Shown here piece after piece: positions 43,125-53,900 of a DNA stretch of 54,961 nucleotides (positions within the stretch are counted from its first letter, which is position 1; every line of letters begins with the position of its first letter). Position numbers and translations under genes: made by a program. This DNA is from Bacteroidaceae bacterium (GTDB taxonomy: Bacteria > Bacteroidota > Bacteroidia > Bacteroidales > Bacteroidaceae). The DNA lies in the NCBI GenBank assembly GCA_017516885.1, contig JAFXAR010000056.1, forward strand, positions 1 through 54,961. The letters are read 5' to 3'. Below the pieces are notes generated by a model that was not told the origin of the DNA, made no database searches, and worked only from the letters and a program-made list of their open reading frames with translations.

Positions 43125-43174
43125 AAATGATTATCCGCGCGCAAGGGTGCACCCTTGCGCGCGGATAATCATTT
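43125..43174. terminator. 50-bp perfect palindrome between convergent genes
   Basis: 43125-43149 is the exact reverse complement of 43150-43174, with no spacer and a core CGCGCGCAAGGGTG. It ends 7 bases from the M60 stop codon (43182). AAA/TTT flanks give short tracts. Confidence 0.85.
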
Positions 43175-43181
43175 CAGCCGG

Positions 43182-45905
43182 TTACTTTACAAGCACCTTC
43201 TTGCCGTCAATAATGTAAACGCCCTTGCCGGGATTCTCAACCTTTCTGCCTTGCAGGTCGTAAATCTCTCCCGCCTTGCCGCTTTCGGTTTCAATCTCCT
43301 CAACAGCTGTATTGTTCTGCTCAACACAGCGCACGCCCCATGTTGCAGCATCGAGCAGCGTTGTGCTTCCCACGAGCTTGTACTCGTTGGTGTCAAGCGT
43401 TAAATATACTCCATTCTCCTTTGTCTTGAATGTGAGCGTGCCATTGTCAAGGTATTCGGCAATGAATGCCAGCGCATTGCTCTTGTCTTGGCCGCTGCAT
43501 GAAACGCCTACCCCAACCTCTATGTCGTTTATGTAGAGACCGTTCATGTTCTTAATATAGTAGTTGTGGCTTTCGCCGGTGCACTCTACCATCCAGCGCT
43601 TGTCAGGCATTGTATTTGCAGTCTGTGTTGATTTGTTAGCTATAAGCCCTAATTTGTCATAGCATAGATAGTAGCTTCTTGCCTTTCCGTTTGCGAGTGT
43701 GTAAACATCAAGTTCTTTAAGGTATGCACGAGCATTAGGATTATTCTTCAGTTCCTCTATTGCCTTTTGCAGAATCTCAATCCACTCCTTGTAGTTGTGC
43801 TTGCTTGTATCAAGATTGTCGGCTGCGGCTTTTGCTTCGTTGCAAAGGTCTGTGATGTCCTTAATTGCATCTGCATAGAAATAACCAATCTCCTTGCCGG
43901 TAGTGGTCTTTTTGCCGATGAGTGCCTTTGCTGTTGAAACAACAGCGCTAAGAGCTTCGGCCTGTATGCTCTCATCGTCGCAGTCAGCTGCATTTGGAAT
44001 CTCAGTATCAATGCCATCGGCTTGTGCTGCAACAACTTTTATAGTGCACATTGAATATGCTGCCGGTATTTTGAGTGAATATTCGTTGTTGAAGTCCAGC
44101 AGCTCGCCGGTTTCGGCATTGTAGAGCTTGAAACCGAGCGCTCCCTTTGCATTGTCCTGCATTTTAATAACAATATTGTTTGCGTTCCTTGTATAGTAGT
44201 AGCCTTCAGCCTTTACGTTTTCGTTGATGTAGTCCTCCCATTGGCCGGTTTTTCCCATTTCGCCCACCTTGAACTCATCGCTGAAGTCAATTCTGTCGCC
44301 ATCCACTCCGTCGGTTCTCTTTGACGGCTTTATGCGGTCCTCTATGAATATAAGGTGTCCGCCCTTTTTCTCATACTTCTGCATGCGTGCGCGGCTGGCT
44401 TCTGCCTCCTCCTTGGTAAGTGTGACGTAGTAGGTGCCGTAGTCGTCCACTTGCGCTTTATCCATGGGCTCAAAGAATCCCCATGCGTCAAAGAAGTCGC
44501 TTAGGTCCATCTGGGCAATCTCGCAGCATTTTTCGGCGAACTTTAACTGGTCGTCCTTAGCATAGGTGGTGTAGCCGCCGTATAACTTTCTTAGCCTGTC
44601 CTGGCGCAGTGCTTCAAACAGGCGCGGATAGAATGTCGTGTCCTTGCCGGCTGCGTGGAAGTAGAGGTAGAGCTGGAAGAACATGCGCGATTTGCCTATC
44701 ACATTGCCGCGCAGAGGGAATGCTGTGCTGTTGCTGAAGTCGTTGCGGCAGTCTGCTACTCCAGCTCCGCGTGTTGTGCTCTTGCCAACGCGGTGTACCT
44801 GTACATTGGAGAATAGATTGTTGCTGGCTTCGGTACATGAAACAATATTTATTGTACCCTGGTTTATATGGCCAATCTCATGTGCAGGCCCCCACATCTT
44901 GCCCGGGCTCTCATAGACGGTTTTCCATGGCAATATGTCGGCAAGCGTACTGTACTCATAGTATGTATAGTTTGATGTTGCATACATGTACATGCCTTCA
45001 TGTCCGTCTCGTGCCATTAGCAAGGGATTCCACCGGTCGTAATATTTATTTACTCCCATAAGTTCGTGCTGCCATTCAAGACACTGGTCCCACCATCCAA
45101 TTGCATCGGAAATTGTATTTGGGCATACTGCTGTGATATTTTCGCGCTCCATGTGGAATAGAACTCTTTTGCCTTTGACTTGTACACTGTAATGCTTAAA
45201 ATGGTTTGCAACCATGTCTCTCCAATCTTCATCGGTGTGTCTGTCAATATCAAAGAACCCGTTAACCTTTCCGCCCTCTATATGTATTTTTACGTTTCCA
45301 TAATCAGAAATTCTTTTGCTGTTTGCTGTTGTGTCAGTATCTACGGCATAGCCGATAAATAAAATTGCTTCGGGTTGTGTTACCGTTACAAGGTTAGCTC
45401 CTTTTTTGAGGTATTTCTCGGAATCGTAAACATTATAATCAGAGAATGGCTCGTTTTTTACAATCTCAATTAGTTTTAGCATCATGCCTGATGGCAGGTT
45501 GTCGTTTACGAAAATAAGCAAACTGTCCCCGGTAGTGGCTGTTATTCCGGTAGGGTTCTGCAAATAGCTGTATTGGTAGGTATTAAGCAGCGCACCCCAT
45601 CTGTATGTGTTGCCGTATGGTTCATACTCGGCCACGCGAAACTCCTTTTCGCGTGCGGCCCAGCTGTTGTTCTTGACCTTCATTGCTATGTCAATGAGCT
45701 CTTTGGGGAAGTCGCCCCAATACTCCAGGAACTGTTCATCGTTCATTGAGGCGTAGGGCTCAACAAGTTCGCTGCATGTACCGTCGGTGAAGATGGTCTT
45801 GAACTCATTGTAGTACCTTGAGAGGTTCCCTTGTGTTAACTGTGCGCTTGCCGTCATTGCCGCGGCAGCCATAAGAACTGTAAAAAGTAAAGTTTTTATT
45901 CTCAT
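43182..45905 (-). CDS. Secreted M60-family (enhancin-like) metallopeptidase
   Basis: 907 residues with signal peptide (VLMAAAAMTASA-QLT). The zinc site is HEIGH at 342-346 with the third ligand Glu359 in CTEASNN, giving the HEXXH...E form of M60. Typical neighbours in the fold are WGPAHEIGHINQG, FFQLYLYFHAAGKDTTFYP and QMDLSDFFDAWGFFEP. A carbohydrate-binding-like C-terminal region follows, with a final tail YDLQGRKVENPGKGVYIIDG. M60 enzymes of gut bacteria cut mucin-type O-glycoproteins. It is on the same strand as a longer M60 gene, 411 bases upstream, with tandem repeats between them. Confidence 0.93.
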   Translation of the reverse strand: MRIKTLLFTVLMAAAAMTASAQLTQGNLSRYYNEFKTIFTDGTCSELVEPYASMNDEQFLEYWGDFPKELIDIAMKVKNNSWAAREKEFRVAEYEPYGNTYRWGALLNTYQYSYLQNPTGITATTGDSLLIFVNDNLPSGMMLKLIEIVKNEPFSDYNVYDSEKYLKKGANLVTVTQPEAILFIGYAVDTDTTANSKRISDYGNVKIHIEGGKVNGFFDIDRHTDEDWRDMVANHFKHYSVQVKGKRVLFHMERENITAVCPNTISDAIGWWDQCLEWQHELMGVNKYYDRWNPLLMARDGHEGMYMYATSNYTYYEYSTLADILPWKTVYESPGKMWGPAHEIGHINQGTINIVSCTEASNNLFSNVQVHRVGKSTTRGAGVADCRNDFSNSTAFPLRGNVIGKSRMFFQLYLYFHAAGKDTTFYPRLFEALRQDRLRKLYGGYTTYAKDDQLKFAEKCCEIAQMDLSDFFDAWGFFEPMDKAQVDDYGTYYVTLTKEEAEASRARMQKYEKKGGHLIFIEDRIKPSKRTDGVDGDRIDFSDEFKVGEMGKTGQWEDYINENVKAEGYYYTRNANNIVIKMQDNAKGALGFKLYNAETGELLDFNNEYSLKIPAAYSMCTIKVVAAQADGIDTEIPNAADCDDESIQAEALSAVVSTAKALIGKKTTTGKEIGYFYADAIKDITDLCNEAKAAADNLDTSKHNYKEWIEILQKAIEELKNNPNARAYLKELDVYTLANGKARSYYLCYDKLGLIANKSTQTANTMPDKRWMVECTGESHNYYIKNMNGLYINDIEVGVGVSCSGQDKSNALAFIAEYLDNGTLTFKTKENGVYLTLDTNEYKLVGSTTLLDAATWGVRCVEQNNTAVEEIETESGKAGEIYDLQGRKVENPGKGVYIIDGKKVLVK

Positions 45906-45938
45906 ATTGCTTGGTTGTAGGTTTTCTTAGTATCTTGA

Positions 45939-45946
45939 CAAAGATA
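45939..45946 (-). promoter_or_regulatory. -7 box of the shorter M60 gene
   Basis: TATCTTTG on the - strand matches TAnnTTTG, 33 bases before the start codon. No clear -33 box. Confidence 0.5.
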
Positions 45947-45991
45947 GTGCATTTGATTTGAAGCAGTTAAAAAAATGTTATAAATTTTATT

Positions 45992-46115
45992 AAAACGGAA
46001 AGCTGAAAGCTCTGCTTGAAGTTTAGACAACACTGGCAGCAATTGGTCGCACGAAGCATAGACGAAGTTTATGCCGTGCGGGTTGCGAATGGACAGTGTT
46101 GTCAAAGCTGAAAAC
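45992..46115. repeat. 124-bp hairpin repeat, copy 1
   Basis: Begins AAAACGGAAAGCTGAAAGC and ends CAAAGCTGAAAAC. Inside, GACAACACTG (46026) and CAGTGTTGTC (46094) form a perfect 10-bp inverted pair, with GCACG/CGTGC nested. It differs from copy 2 at a handful of bases. Confidence 0.9.
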
Positions 46116-46117
46116 GG

Positions 46118-46241
46118 AAAACGGAAAGCTGAAAGCTTTGCTTGAAGTTTAGACAACACTGGCAGCAATTAGTCGCACGAAGCACAGACGAAGTTTGTGC
46201 CGTGCGGGTTGCGAATAGACAGTGTTGTCAAAGCTGAAAAC
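46118..46241. repeat. 124-bp hairpin repeat, copy 2
   Basis: Direct repeat of copy 1 with period 126 bases. The inverted pair lies at 46152-46161 and 46220-46229. The small differences between copies hold the hairpin intact. Confidence 0.9.
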
Positions 46242-46257
46242 AACTCTGTACTCTAAA

Positions 46258-46300
46258 ACATTCAAAGGAGTGAGGGCGTCGCCCTCACTCCTTTGAATGT
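46258..46300. terminator. Terminator after the longer M60 gene
   Basis: A perfect 20-bp stem (46258-46277 with 46281-46300) with a 3-base spacer, 16 bases beyond the stop codon at 46317. Confidence 0.85.
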
Positions 46301-46316
46301 AAATATTGTTGTTCTG

Positions 46317-49300
46317 TTACTTTACAAAAACCTTCTTGCCGCCCTGGATGTAGATGCCCTTTGTTGGGTTCGCTACTCTGCGGCCATTGAGGTCGTAAAC
46401 AGCCTTGCTCTTGTTGTACTCTGTCATTACGCTCTCAATTGTGGTAATTATGTCAGCAACCTCCTTGTTGTTCTCAATGGCTGCAATCTGCACTCTCCAT
46501 GAGGTCTTGGTTGACTTGTTGAGGTTTGCGTATGTGCCTGCATCGTAGATGTAGTAATCGCCGCCCTGCATAATTACGCCATTTTCCTTTGCTTCGTAAG
46601 TCAAAGTTACAGGCAGGAGTTCCTCTTCGGCCGATGTGAAAATCTGTGTCTTGCTTGCAGGCTTGTAGATGAATCCTTCATTACCCTTGTTGTAAATTCT
46701 GTATTCGCCATCCTTGCCGGTTGAAGCAAAGCTCCACATTGCATATTCAATGCCATCCTCTTCAGCCTCTTCGGCGCTCTTCATTGCAACGCGGTTCTTT
46801 TGTGTTGCTGATGTACCGCTGTAGATGCTTGCAAGTTCCTCGCTCTTGTTGCTGATGATGTAGTACCATATAACCTTGTCGCCCTTTGTTGCTATGGGGG
46901 CTGTTACAATGTACTTGCCGGCCATGTCGGCAATCTGCTTGCGGAGTGTCTCAACGTACTTCTGCTGCTGTACTGTTGTTGCTGTCTCCATGTCGGCCGA
47001 AGCCTTGTAGTATGTATCAAGCAGGTTGAGTGCGTATGTATTGAGGTTGTTGTCAGTTACAATGATGTTCTCGTTGAAGATATTCATAGTCTGCAGGCTA
47101 TCAAGGTTCAGCACCTCTGTGATAATCATGTTAGCCTCGGTTACAAGCTCGTCAAGAGTGCTCTTGTAGAATGCAGCCGAGTTGTCGCTAACAATGTCAA
47201 CTCTCCACTGTGCGTTGCCATCGTTTACTGAGACACCTAATACATTGCCATTGCCGTCTATGCCTATTGCAACATCGGAATTCTCAGCCATTGTGAACAG
47301 TACCCAGCCATCTTTGTTATAGCCAACATTGAACTTAACGGCATCTTCCTGCTTCTTAGTCTCAGTAAACACGTTGCTGTTCATGCTGATATTTGTGATG
47401 TAATATCCGCTTGATACGTTCTTCATGTAATACTCTCCAGCTTTTCCTGCATATTCTATAATCCAGTTTACGTTGCCGGTAGTTGCTTTTGTTGATGTGG
47501 CAGTGGGGTATCCTCCGTCAAGTATGAGTCCTCTGTTTGGAGCAACTGCCTTTCTCATTGTAAATGTTGCAGCCTCTTTAATGAGGATACGCGCATCGGC
47601 ATTGTTGAGAACCTTGTTGCACTCGTCGTCAAGCATAACGCTCCACTCTGCATACGAATACTTGCTTGTGTCGCCATTGTTCTTTGCTGCCAGTGCCTCG
47701 TTGTATACAGCTTCAAGCGCGGCTATAGCCTCGGGGTAGTAGTAGCCTACGATAGTGTTGCTTGTAGCTTTCTTGCTGATGATTATTTTTGCGTTCAGCA
47801 GTGAACCCTCCAATGCAGCCAGTTGCATCTCCTCAGGGCCTTCTGCTGCACTTGGGACAACGTAGTCAGTACCGTCGGCCTGAGCTGCAACAACCTTAAG
47901 GTTTGCACCTTCGGCGCTTACAGGAATCATCATCTCCTTTCTGTTGGTGAATGTAAGGAGCTCGTTGGTATCAGCATTGTAGAGCTTGAAACCGAGTGCG
48001 CCGCTTGCACCTTCAGCCTCCTTGATAATTACCTTGCCATTAGATACGGCGTAGTAGTAGCCCTGTGCCTTAACGGTCTCGTCAATGTAGTCCATCCACT
48101 GTCCAAAGTCACCAACCTCGCCAATGCGCTCGCCGTCCCAGTTGGCATAGTTCGAGCGGTAGCCAGTGCCGTCGCAGAATGGGCTTTTCTTTCTTGGTGA
48201 CTTGCGTATACGGTCCTCGAGGAATATCAGGTGTCCGCCTTTCTTCTCATACTTCTGCATGCGTGCCTTGCTGGCCTTTGCATCCTTCTCAAGCAGATAT
48301 ACCCAGTGGTGACCATAGTCGCCTACAAAGCCGTTCTTGAATGGGATGAAGAATCCCCAAGCCTCAAAGAACTCGCTGAGGTCCATCTGCAAAACCTCGC
48401 AGCATGCCTCGGCAAACTTCAGCTGGTCGTTTAGTGCGTTTACGGAATTCTTGTAGAAGCCGTTCTCGTCCATTTGGTCCGAAGAACCTACTGACCAGCC
48501 TACAAGGCGGTCGTAGCGCAGCTTCTCGTGCAGGCGGGGGTAGAAGTCGGGGCATTTGCCTGCTGCATGAGCATAGAGGAACAGCTGGAAGTACATGCGT
48601 GTCATGCTGAACAGCTTTGTACCGTAAAGGCCCTCGCCGCGCAAAACGTATGGAACCTTGTTCTCAAAGTCGATAATCTGGTTGTTCATATTGTTGCCGC
48701 GGCTGGTGTGTGTACCCTGCTCAAATGTCACCATGTTTGCAAATGCGTTATTTGAAACCTCTGATGTTCCCACAATCTCAAACACATACTGGTTGTTGTG
48801 TCCAATCTCATGGTTAGGGCCCCATGTGCTTCCTGCGTCAGCAAGAAGAAGGTCATAGTTGCAGATTGTGCTCAAGGTGTTGTTGTTGTAGTGTGTGCGG
48901 TGGTTGCCGGCGTCCATGAATCCGGTGTCGTCGCTCATGGCAAGCTGCAGGTTGTTGAAGTACTCGTAGTACAGGTCAAGAGCCATAAACTTCTGCTGTG
49001 TCTTGTTCCAGAAGTCCCAAAGGCTTATGAGCTCAGTAATTTTTACGGGGCAAGCTTCCAGGAATTCAGCCTTGCGGAATGAGAGCAGCGTATAGTCGCC
49101 CTTTACCTGTATTGCGCTTGGGTTCTTGAACATATTCTGCTGCATGTATGCCCAGTCCTCGTTTGTGTGACCGCGTTCCTTGCTCCAGAAACCGTTTACA
49201 TAACCGTTTTCAATGTGAATCTTCACAGCAGGGTAGTCGCTCAGTTTCTTTGGGCCGGTTTTTGTCTGTCCGTTAAAGCCGGTGTTTGTGTCGCAAATGT

Positions 49301-50297
49301 AGCGTACATAAAGTACACCATCCTTGCTTGCGCATGGAATGATATTGAGGCCTTCCTTTAGGTTGGTGTCGTTTCCAAAATAGTGTGTACCGGAAACCTC
49401 GCGTAAGGAGATTGTTGTACCCTCGGGAATCTCGTCAACAAAGACATAAACATAATCCTTGCTGCTTGATGAATTTATTCCGGTGGGGTTGTCGATTGGG
49501 CTGTAGAGACGTGTGTATAGTATGTTATGCCATTTTTCAGGGTTGCTGTATGGCTTGTAGTCATACACGCGGAACTCTTTTTCGCGTTCAGCCCAAGTGT
49601 TGTTCTTGATTTTTAGAACTGCCTGCTGAAGGTCGGCAGGTACTCCGGGCATTGCTGCAACAAGTGCATCGTCGCTCATGGCGGCATATTCTGCTTTCAA
49701 TACTGTGCATGCGTTGTCCTCAAAGAGGCTTTCTACTGTAGCCGAGATTGACGCTGCGTTGTTGTGTACTGCTATGTAGTCTCTGTAAGTATCGTAAGCA
49801 GCGAGCATCTCTTCTTCTGTAACGCTTACTTCCTTGAATTGCCATTCTGAACCGGTTACCTCTCCGTCCGCGGGGCCGTTGCTCCAGGGTACGATTTTTG
49901 AACTGCCGTCGCAGTGCATGCCCCAGTTGCCTGTTGCTGAAATGTCAATGTTGTAGTAACCCTTTAGGGCACTGTTTTCAGTTACAGTGAACTTTGTCTG
50001 CTCGTTGCCGGTCTTCCACTGAACGTTACGGCCATTTTCGTACTGAACGTAGCGCTGTGTGTAAACATTCTGGATTGTGAACTTTCCGTCTTCAGTTTCG
50101 GTAAACTTCCACATTTCGTGGTAATCAGTTTCTCCTCCTGGAGAAGCGCATGAAAGGGTGTGCAGAATAGGGCTTTCCGATACCGCTGTACCGTATTTGC
50201 CGCTGATAATGCGGTAAACCTTTCCATTTTCAACCTGCGAATAGGACGCGGTTGACAACATTACAAGTAATGTTAAAAGTAAAGATTTGATTTTCAT
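46317..50297 (-). CDS. Large secreted M60-family metallopeptidase with lectin-like ends
   Basis: 1326 residues with signal peptide (LLVMLSTASYS-QVE). Residues 22-156 look like a ricin- or lipocalin-type carbohydrate-binding module (GKVYRIISGKYGTAVSES, EMWKFTETEDGKFTIQNVYT, WQFKEV). The M60 catalytic part contains HEIGH at 496-500 and Glu513 (TSEVSNN). Two further lectin-like segments follow toward the C-terminus (YYMKNVSSGYYITNISMNS, ADGKEYRIYNKGNEGF-like), and the end is YDLNGRRVANPTKGIYIQGG. It probably binds mucin glycans and cleaves the peptide core outside the cell. It is a close relative of the M60 enzyme downstream; the two likely have different O-glycan preferences. Confidence 0.93.
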   Translation of the reverse strand: MKIKSLLLTLLVMLSTASYSQVENGKVYRIISGKYGTAVSESPILHTLSCASPGGETDYHEMWKFTETEDGKFTIQNVYTQRYVQYENGRNVQWKTGNEQTKFTVTENSALKGYYNIDISATGNWGMHCDGSSKIVPWSNGPADGEVTGSEWQFKEVSVTEEEMLAAYDTYRDYIAVHNNAASISATVESLFEDNACTVLKAEYAAMSDDALVAAMPGVPADLQQAVLKIKNNTWAEREKEFRVYDYKPYSNPEKWHNILYTRLYSPIDNPTGINSSSSKDYVYVFVDEIPEGTTISLREVSGTHYFGNDTNLKEGLNIIPCASKDGVLYVRYICDTNTGFNGQTKTGPKKLSDYPAVKIHIENGYVNGFWSKERGHTNEDWAYMQQNMFKNPSAIQVKGDYTLLSFRKAEFLEACPVKITELISLWDFWNKTQQKFMALDLYYEYFNNLQLAMSDDTGFMDAGNHRTHYNNNTLSTICNYDLLLADAGSTWGPNHEIGHNNQYVFEIVGTSEVSNNAFANMVTFEQGTHTSRGNNMNNQIIDFENKVPYVLRGEGLYGTKLFSMTRMYFQLFLYAHAAGKCPDFYPRLHEKLRYDRLVGWSVGSSDQMDENGFYKNSVNALNDQLKFAEACCEVLQMDLSEFFEAWGFFIPFKNGFVGDYGHHWVYLLEKDAKASKARMQKYEKKGGHLIFLEDRIRKSPRKKSPFCDGTGYRSNYANWDGERIGEVGDFGQWMDYIDETVKAQGYYYAVSNGKVIIKEAEGASGALGFKLYNADTNELLTFTNRKEMMIPVSAEGANLKVVAAQADGTDYVVPSAAEGPEEMQLAALEGSLLNAKIIISKKATSNTIVGYYYPEAIAALEAVYNEALAAKNNGDTSKYSYAEWSVMLDDECNKVLNNADARILIKEAATFTMRKAVAPNRGLILDGGYPTATSTKATTGNVNWIIEYAGKAGEYYMKNVSSGYYITNISMNSNVFTETKKQEDAVKFNVGYNKDGWVLFTMAENSDVAIGIDGNGNVLGVSVNDGNAQWRVDIVSDNSAAFYKSTLDELVTEANMIITEVLNLDSLQTMNIFNENIIVTDNNLNTYALNLLDTYYKASADMETATTVQQQKYVETLRKQIADMAGKYIVTAPIATKGDKVIWYYIISNKSEELASIYSGTSATQKNRVAMKSAEEAEEDGIEYAMWSFASTGKDGEYRIYNKGNEGFIYKPASKTQIFTSAEEELLPVTLTYEAKENGVIMQGGDYYIYDAGTYANLNKSTKTSWRVQIAAIENNKEVADIITTIESVMTEYNKSKAVYDLNGRRVANPTKGIYIQGGKKVFVK

Positions 50298-50912
50298 ATT
50301 ACAAATGGTTAAAAATTAGTTTCTCTCCTTATATTATACTCATAGTTTTTGTCCTGAGTTTTCTCCTGCCGCCGGAATGACAGGTTCGCGCGGTTGCTTC
50401 ATCATTCCCCGTCCTTCTCTGTTCATAGAGGGGGTGGATTCAAAACCATGTTTTGAAGACTGAGGAGTTTGCTTACTGCCCCGGCTGCCGCATCTCTCTT
50501 TTTTAGGGCTGCTTTGGAGCGGCAAAATGCAATAATCCACACAGCGCTATTCGGGGCAAAATTAGTCATATTTTTGAAAACAGGAGCATTTTTTACCTTT
50601 TAATTATATAATATTCTTTCCTTTTGATGAATTTTAACAGTATGCGCCAATGCCGCACTTGTGCGTCAAGTGTTAAACAAAAACCTCTTAAAAAATCTTA
50701 GAAAACAATTAACTCTGTTTTTACTTATTTTTTGCATTTTTTTCTTGCGAGTTTGAAAAATTCTTTAAACCTTTGCGTGATAGAATGCATATTCTGCGCT
50801 GGGACTTGTGCCTGCGTTTTGTCAATCTCTTGATTGTCAGAGTGTAAGCGTGGAACATTCAGTTGCTTTTATTGACGAGAGACCTATTTTTTTATTTTTT
50901 AATTTTTACGTT
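50298..50912. other. 615-base divergent gap
   Basis: Between the long M60 gene (-) and the large surface protein (+). It contains a segment (about 50345-50540) with CGGAATGACA (50373-50382) as in the mobile repeats, several short inverted pairs, and a - strand -7 box TAATTTTG (50557-50564). The rest, up to 50912, is AT-rich leader and promoter DNA. No coding frame is convincing. Confidence 0.6.
50557..50564 (-). promoter_or_regulatory. -7-like box of the longer M60 gene
   Basis: TAATTTTG on the - strand fits TAnnTTTG. It lies 260 bases before the start codon; repeat-like DNA fills the long leader. Confidence 0.4.
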
Positions 50913-53900
50913 ATGAGAAAAAATTTATTTCTAACTCTTGCGTTGGCATTTGCAGCATTTGCGGGTGCCGGTGCTCAGAATTGGTCAAAGACCCTGACGG
51001 TAGGCGATGGCCTTCCCGGCGAGAACGTTGACAAGAATGGCGTAACCATTCAGGTTTACAAGTCGGAGGTTATTAAGGCTTCTGAGGCTTTGACTACATT
51101 GCGCTTTACTGTTGCCGGTACATACAACGGTGAAAAGCCTGGCGGCAACAACTTTACTACATCGCTCAGCGAGCTGGTAGTGTATGCTGCTGACGGCACA
51201 ACGGTAATTCCTTACACAGCAACATCAAACGCTGACCAGAACACATCGGGTGGCGGTAATGACGGTGGTGGTCTTGCTGCTTTGAACGATGGCAACTGGA
51301 ACAACTACTGGCACTCTACATGGAGTAGTACCGGTGCGCAGGCTGACTATCACCACCTTGAACTCACATTCGAATCTCCGGTAAGCGAGTTCGTGCTTGA
51401 GTGGGGTGCGCGTCCGGGCAACCCAAAGAACGCTCCTACACTGGTAGGTCTTACTAAAGGCGGTGTAGACTTTGTTCCTTATGCTGACTGGGCTTTTACT
51501 TTAGGCAACCAGATTACCACAAAGGATGGGCTCCAGGCTGCTCAGTACTTTGTAATGAAGAGCAACGTTCCTGTTGAGTATGACACATACAAGAACAACA
51601 ACGATGGCGCAGATGGCTACAAGTTCGGTGACAAGATGAACAAGGAGCCTAATGTAGGTCCCGGTCCTAAGTTTGTGAGCGGTGGCGAAGTTGCTGACGA
51701 ACCAACTCCTTCATATGCAATACAGCTTATCCCGGTTGATGGTGGTTACTATCTCTACTATGTGGCTGAGGGCAAGTTCTTGAGCAAGAATGCGTCGGAC
51801 AACGCTTATAATGGCGCTAACGGTGGACAGGGCAAGACTGCATTGCTGAGCAACGCCGCAGTTGTTTCAATCGAGGAGCAGAACGGCAAGTTTGAAATGA
51901 GCTACACAATGCAGTATGAAGGTGAGGACAAACTCATTTACATGGGTGCCACTCCTTCAACAGGCGGTTTCAAGAATGTTGACGCTGAGCGCAAGGAATT
52001 CTACGATGAGGGCCACCTTTACTGTCTCAACTATGCATATGTGATTGACTTTGACTGGTCGCTCTATGAAGTCACAATGGATTATCCTACTAAGTACCTC
52101 TCAGTTCCAGTAAAGAACATTATTAAGGAGGCTAATTCTATCTATACATACATGGATAGTGTTGCAGTTGAGGGTTATGAGGAAGCTTATGACAACTTCG
52201 TGAAAACTGTTGCCGAAGTTAAGGCTAAGGCAGAGGCTAACGAGTACGATGATGTTGTTGCCGCATTCGATGCGGTAAGCAAGGTGGCTGCCGTTATGGC
52301 CGACTATGTTTTCTCAAAGATATGCTATTACTATGATGTTGCACTTCCTGAATTCATGACCGAGTATGGGGAGAAATGTTGTTCAGCAAACAACCCAATC
52401 GAGGGTTGCTATTCTCAGGAAGCGTATGACGAAATTATTACTGGCATGGCTGCTGATGTTGAGGAACTTTGGATAGCTGTTGAAGAGTCTGATAACAGAT
52501 ATGCTTACATGGCTGACATGAAGAACTTTATCAACGGCTATCAGGCTAAAATTGATGCGTTCCTTGCTACACAGGTTTCGTTTGTAACACTTCCCAAGGT
52601 TTACACAGCCGAGGATCCTCACCATACACCTCTTGGCGTTAAGAACGGCAACCACTGGGATTGGACACAGCAGGTTGTCCTCAACGAGAAGGTTGACGGT
52701 ATCCGTTTGACATTCCTTGAGACAAACGTAGGTAATGCTGCAAGCGACGGTAAGTTCCAGGGCTTCCCAATGGTTGCTCTCTCAGGTCTTGAGATTGTTA
52801 CTTCTGATGGCGAAAAGCTTGCCCTTTCAACAGAATTGGTAACTTCTAACTCTGAGGAGACACATGAGCGTGAGGCAGGAAACGGTACAATTGACAAGCT
52901 CTTTGATGAGGATGTGGCTACATACTATCACTCTGCATGGGGTGGCGGTGCACGCTACGACCAGCCATATTCTTACATCTACCTTGATGTTAAGTTCCCA
53001 GCAGGCATTTCTCTTGATAACTTTACAATCAAGACTATCGGCCGTACAAGCGCTTCTTTGGCTCCTGGTACAGTATGTGTAGGCAAGTATGGCGAGGTTT
53101 ACGATCCTCTCCTCTTCCGTCCTAACCCATACAATGTAAAGGTTGGCGCTCAGGTAACTGACGTTGCTCAGATTAAGGATGGCGGTATCTATGTAATCAG
53201 CGGTAACCTCCGCGTTAAGACACAGGAGGCTCTGCCTCGCTTCTATGCAGGCGCAGCTCCTTATCACACAAATGTTAAGGCTGCTTCTAACGATCCTTGC
53301 GTTTACATGTTCAAGAAGGTTGAAGGCGGCTGGAACATCATCAGCTTGGCTAACGCTCAGTACTGGGCTTTGAACAAGGATGTTACAGAGAATACAGACG
53401 AGGAGACTGGCGAAACTTCAACAAGCACATCATGGAGCACAGGCTTGACTGTATATCCTGAGAAGGCTGGTGTAATTAACTTTGCCAAGTCAGGCAACCT
53501 TGAGAATACATTCGTTCTCTTCAGCGAAATCGGTAACAATGAGGTTAATGCTTCTTGGACTTGGACAAATCCGGAGGATACAACAGACGTTGTTAAGATT
53601 GAGGAGGGCAAGGTAAATGCCAACAAGTTCGTTTATATGGACTGGGATGGTAATCTTGCAGGCCGTGCTTGCGTAAACGAGCTTCCTGGCGTGTTCACAT
53701 ACGGTCTTGATGCAATTACTGCTCACAAGAAGGCTGAGGACTTCAAGAACGGCGACGGCTACAGCGCTGGCGACTACCTCCACTTCAACAAGGCTAACGG
53801 CGAGGGCGAGTGGAACATCTACGAGGCTACTATGGACGATGCTTACTACCTCTGGGCAAACGGTATCCCTGCAACACTTGCTGAATTGGGTGTTGTTGTA

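Larger units (their letters stand above)
45906..46316. other. 411-base gap with tandem repeats
   Basis: Contents: a - strand -7-like box TATCTTTG (45939-45946) for the shorter M60 gene, two tandem 124-bp repeats (45992-46241) and a terminator hairpin (46258-46300). No gene. Confidence 0.7.

Noticed and set aside
45902-46168. 88-residue - strand open frame
   Set aside because: It lies inside the tandem repeat and repeats its own peptide; there is no other coding sign.
45992-46241. CRISPR array
   Set aside because: Only two long copies with no spacer pattern, and no cas genes are nearby.
50340-50540. 66-residue - strand open frame
   Set aside because: It is entirely in repeat-like intergenic DNA, with no family resemblance.
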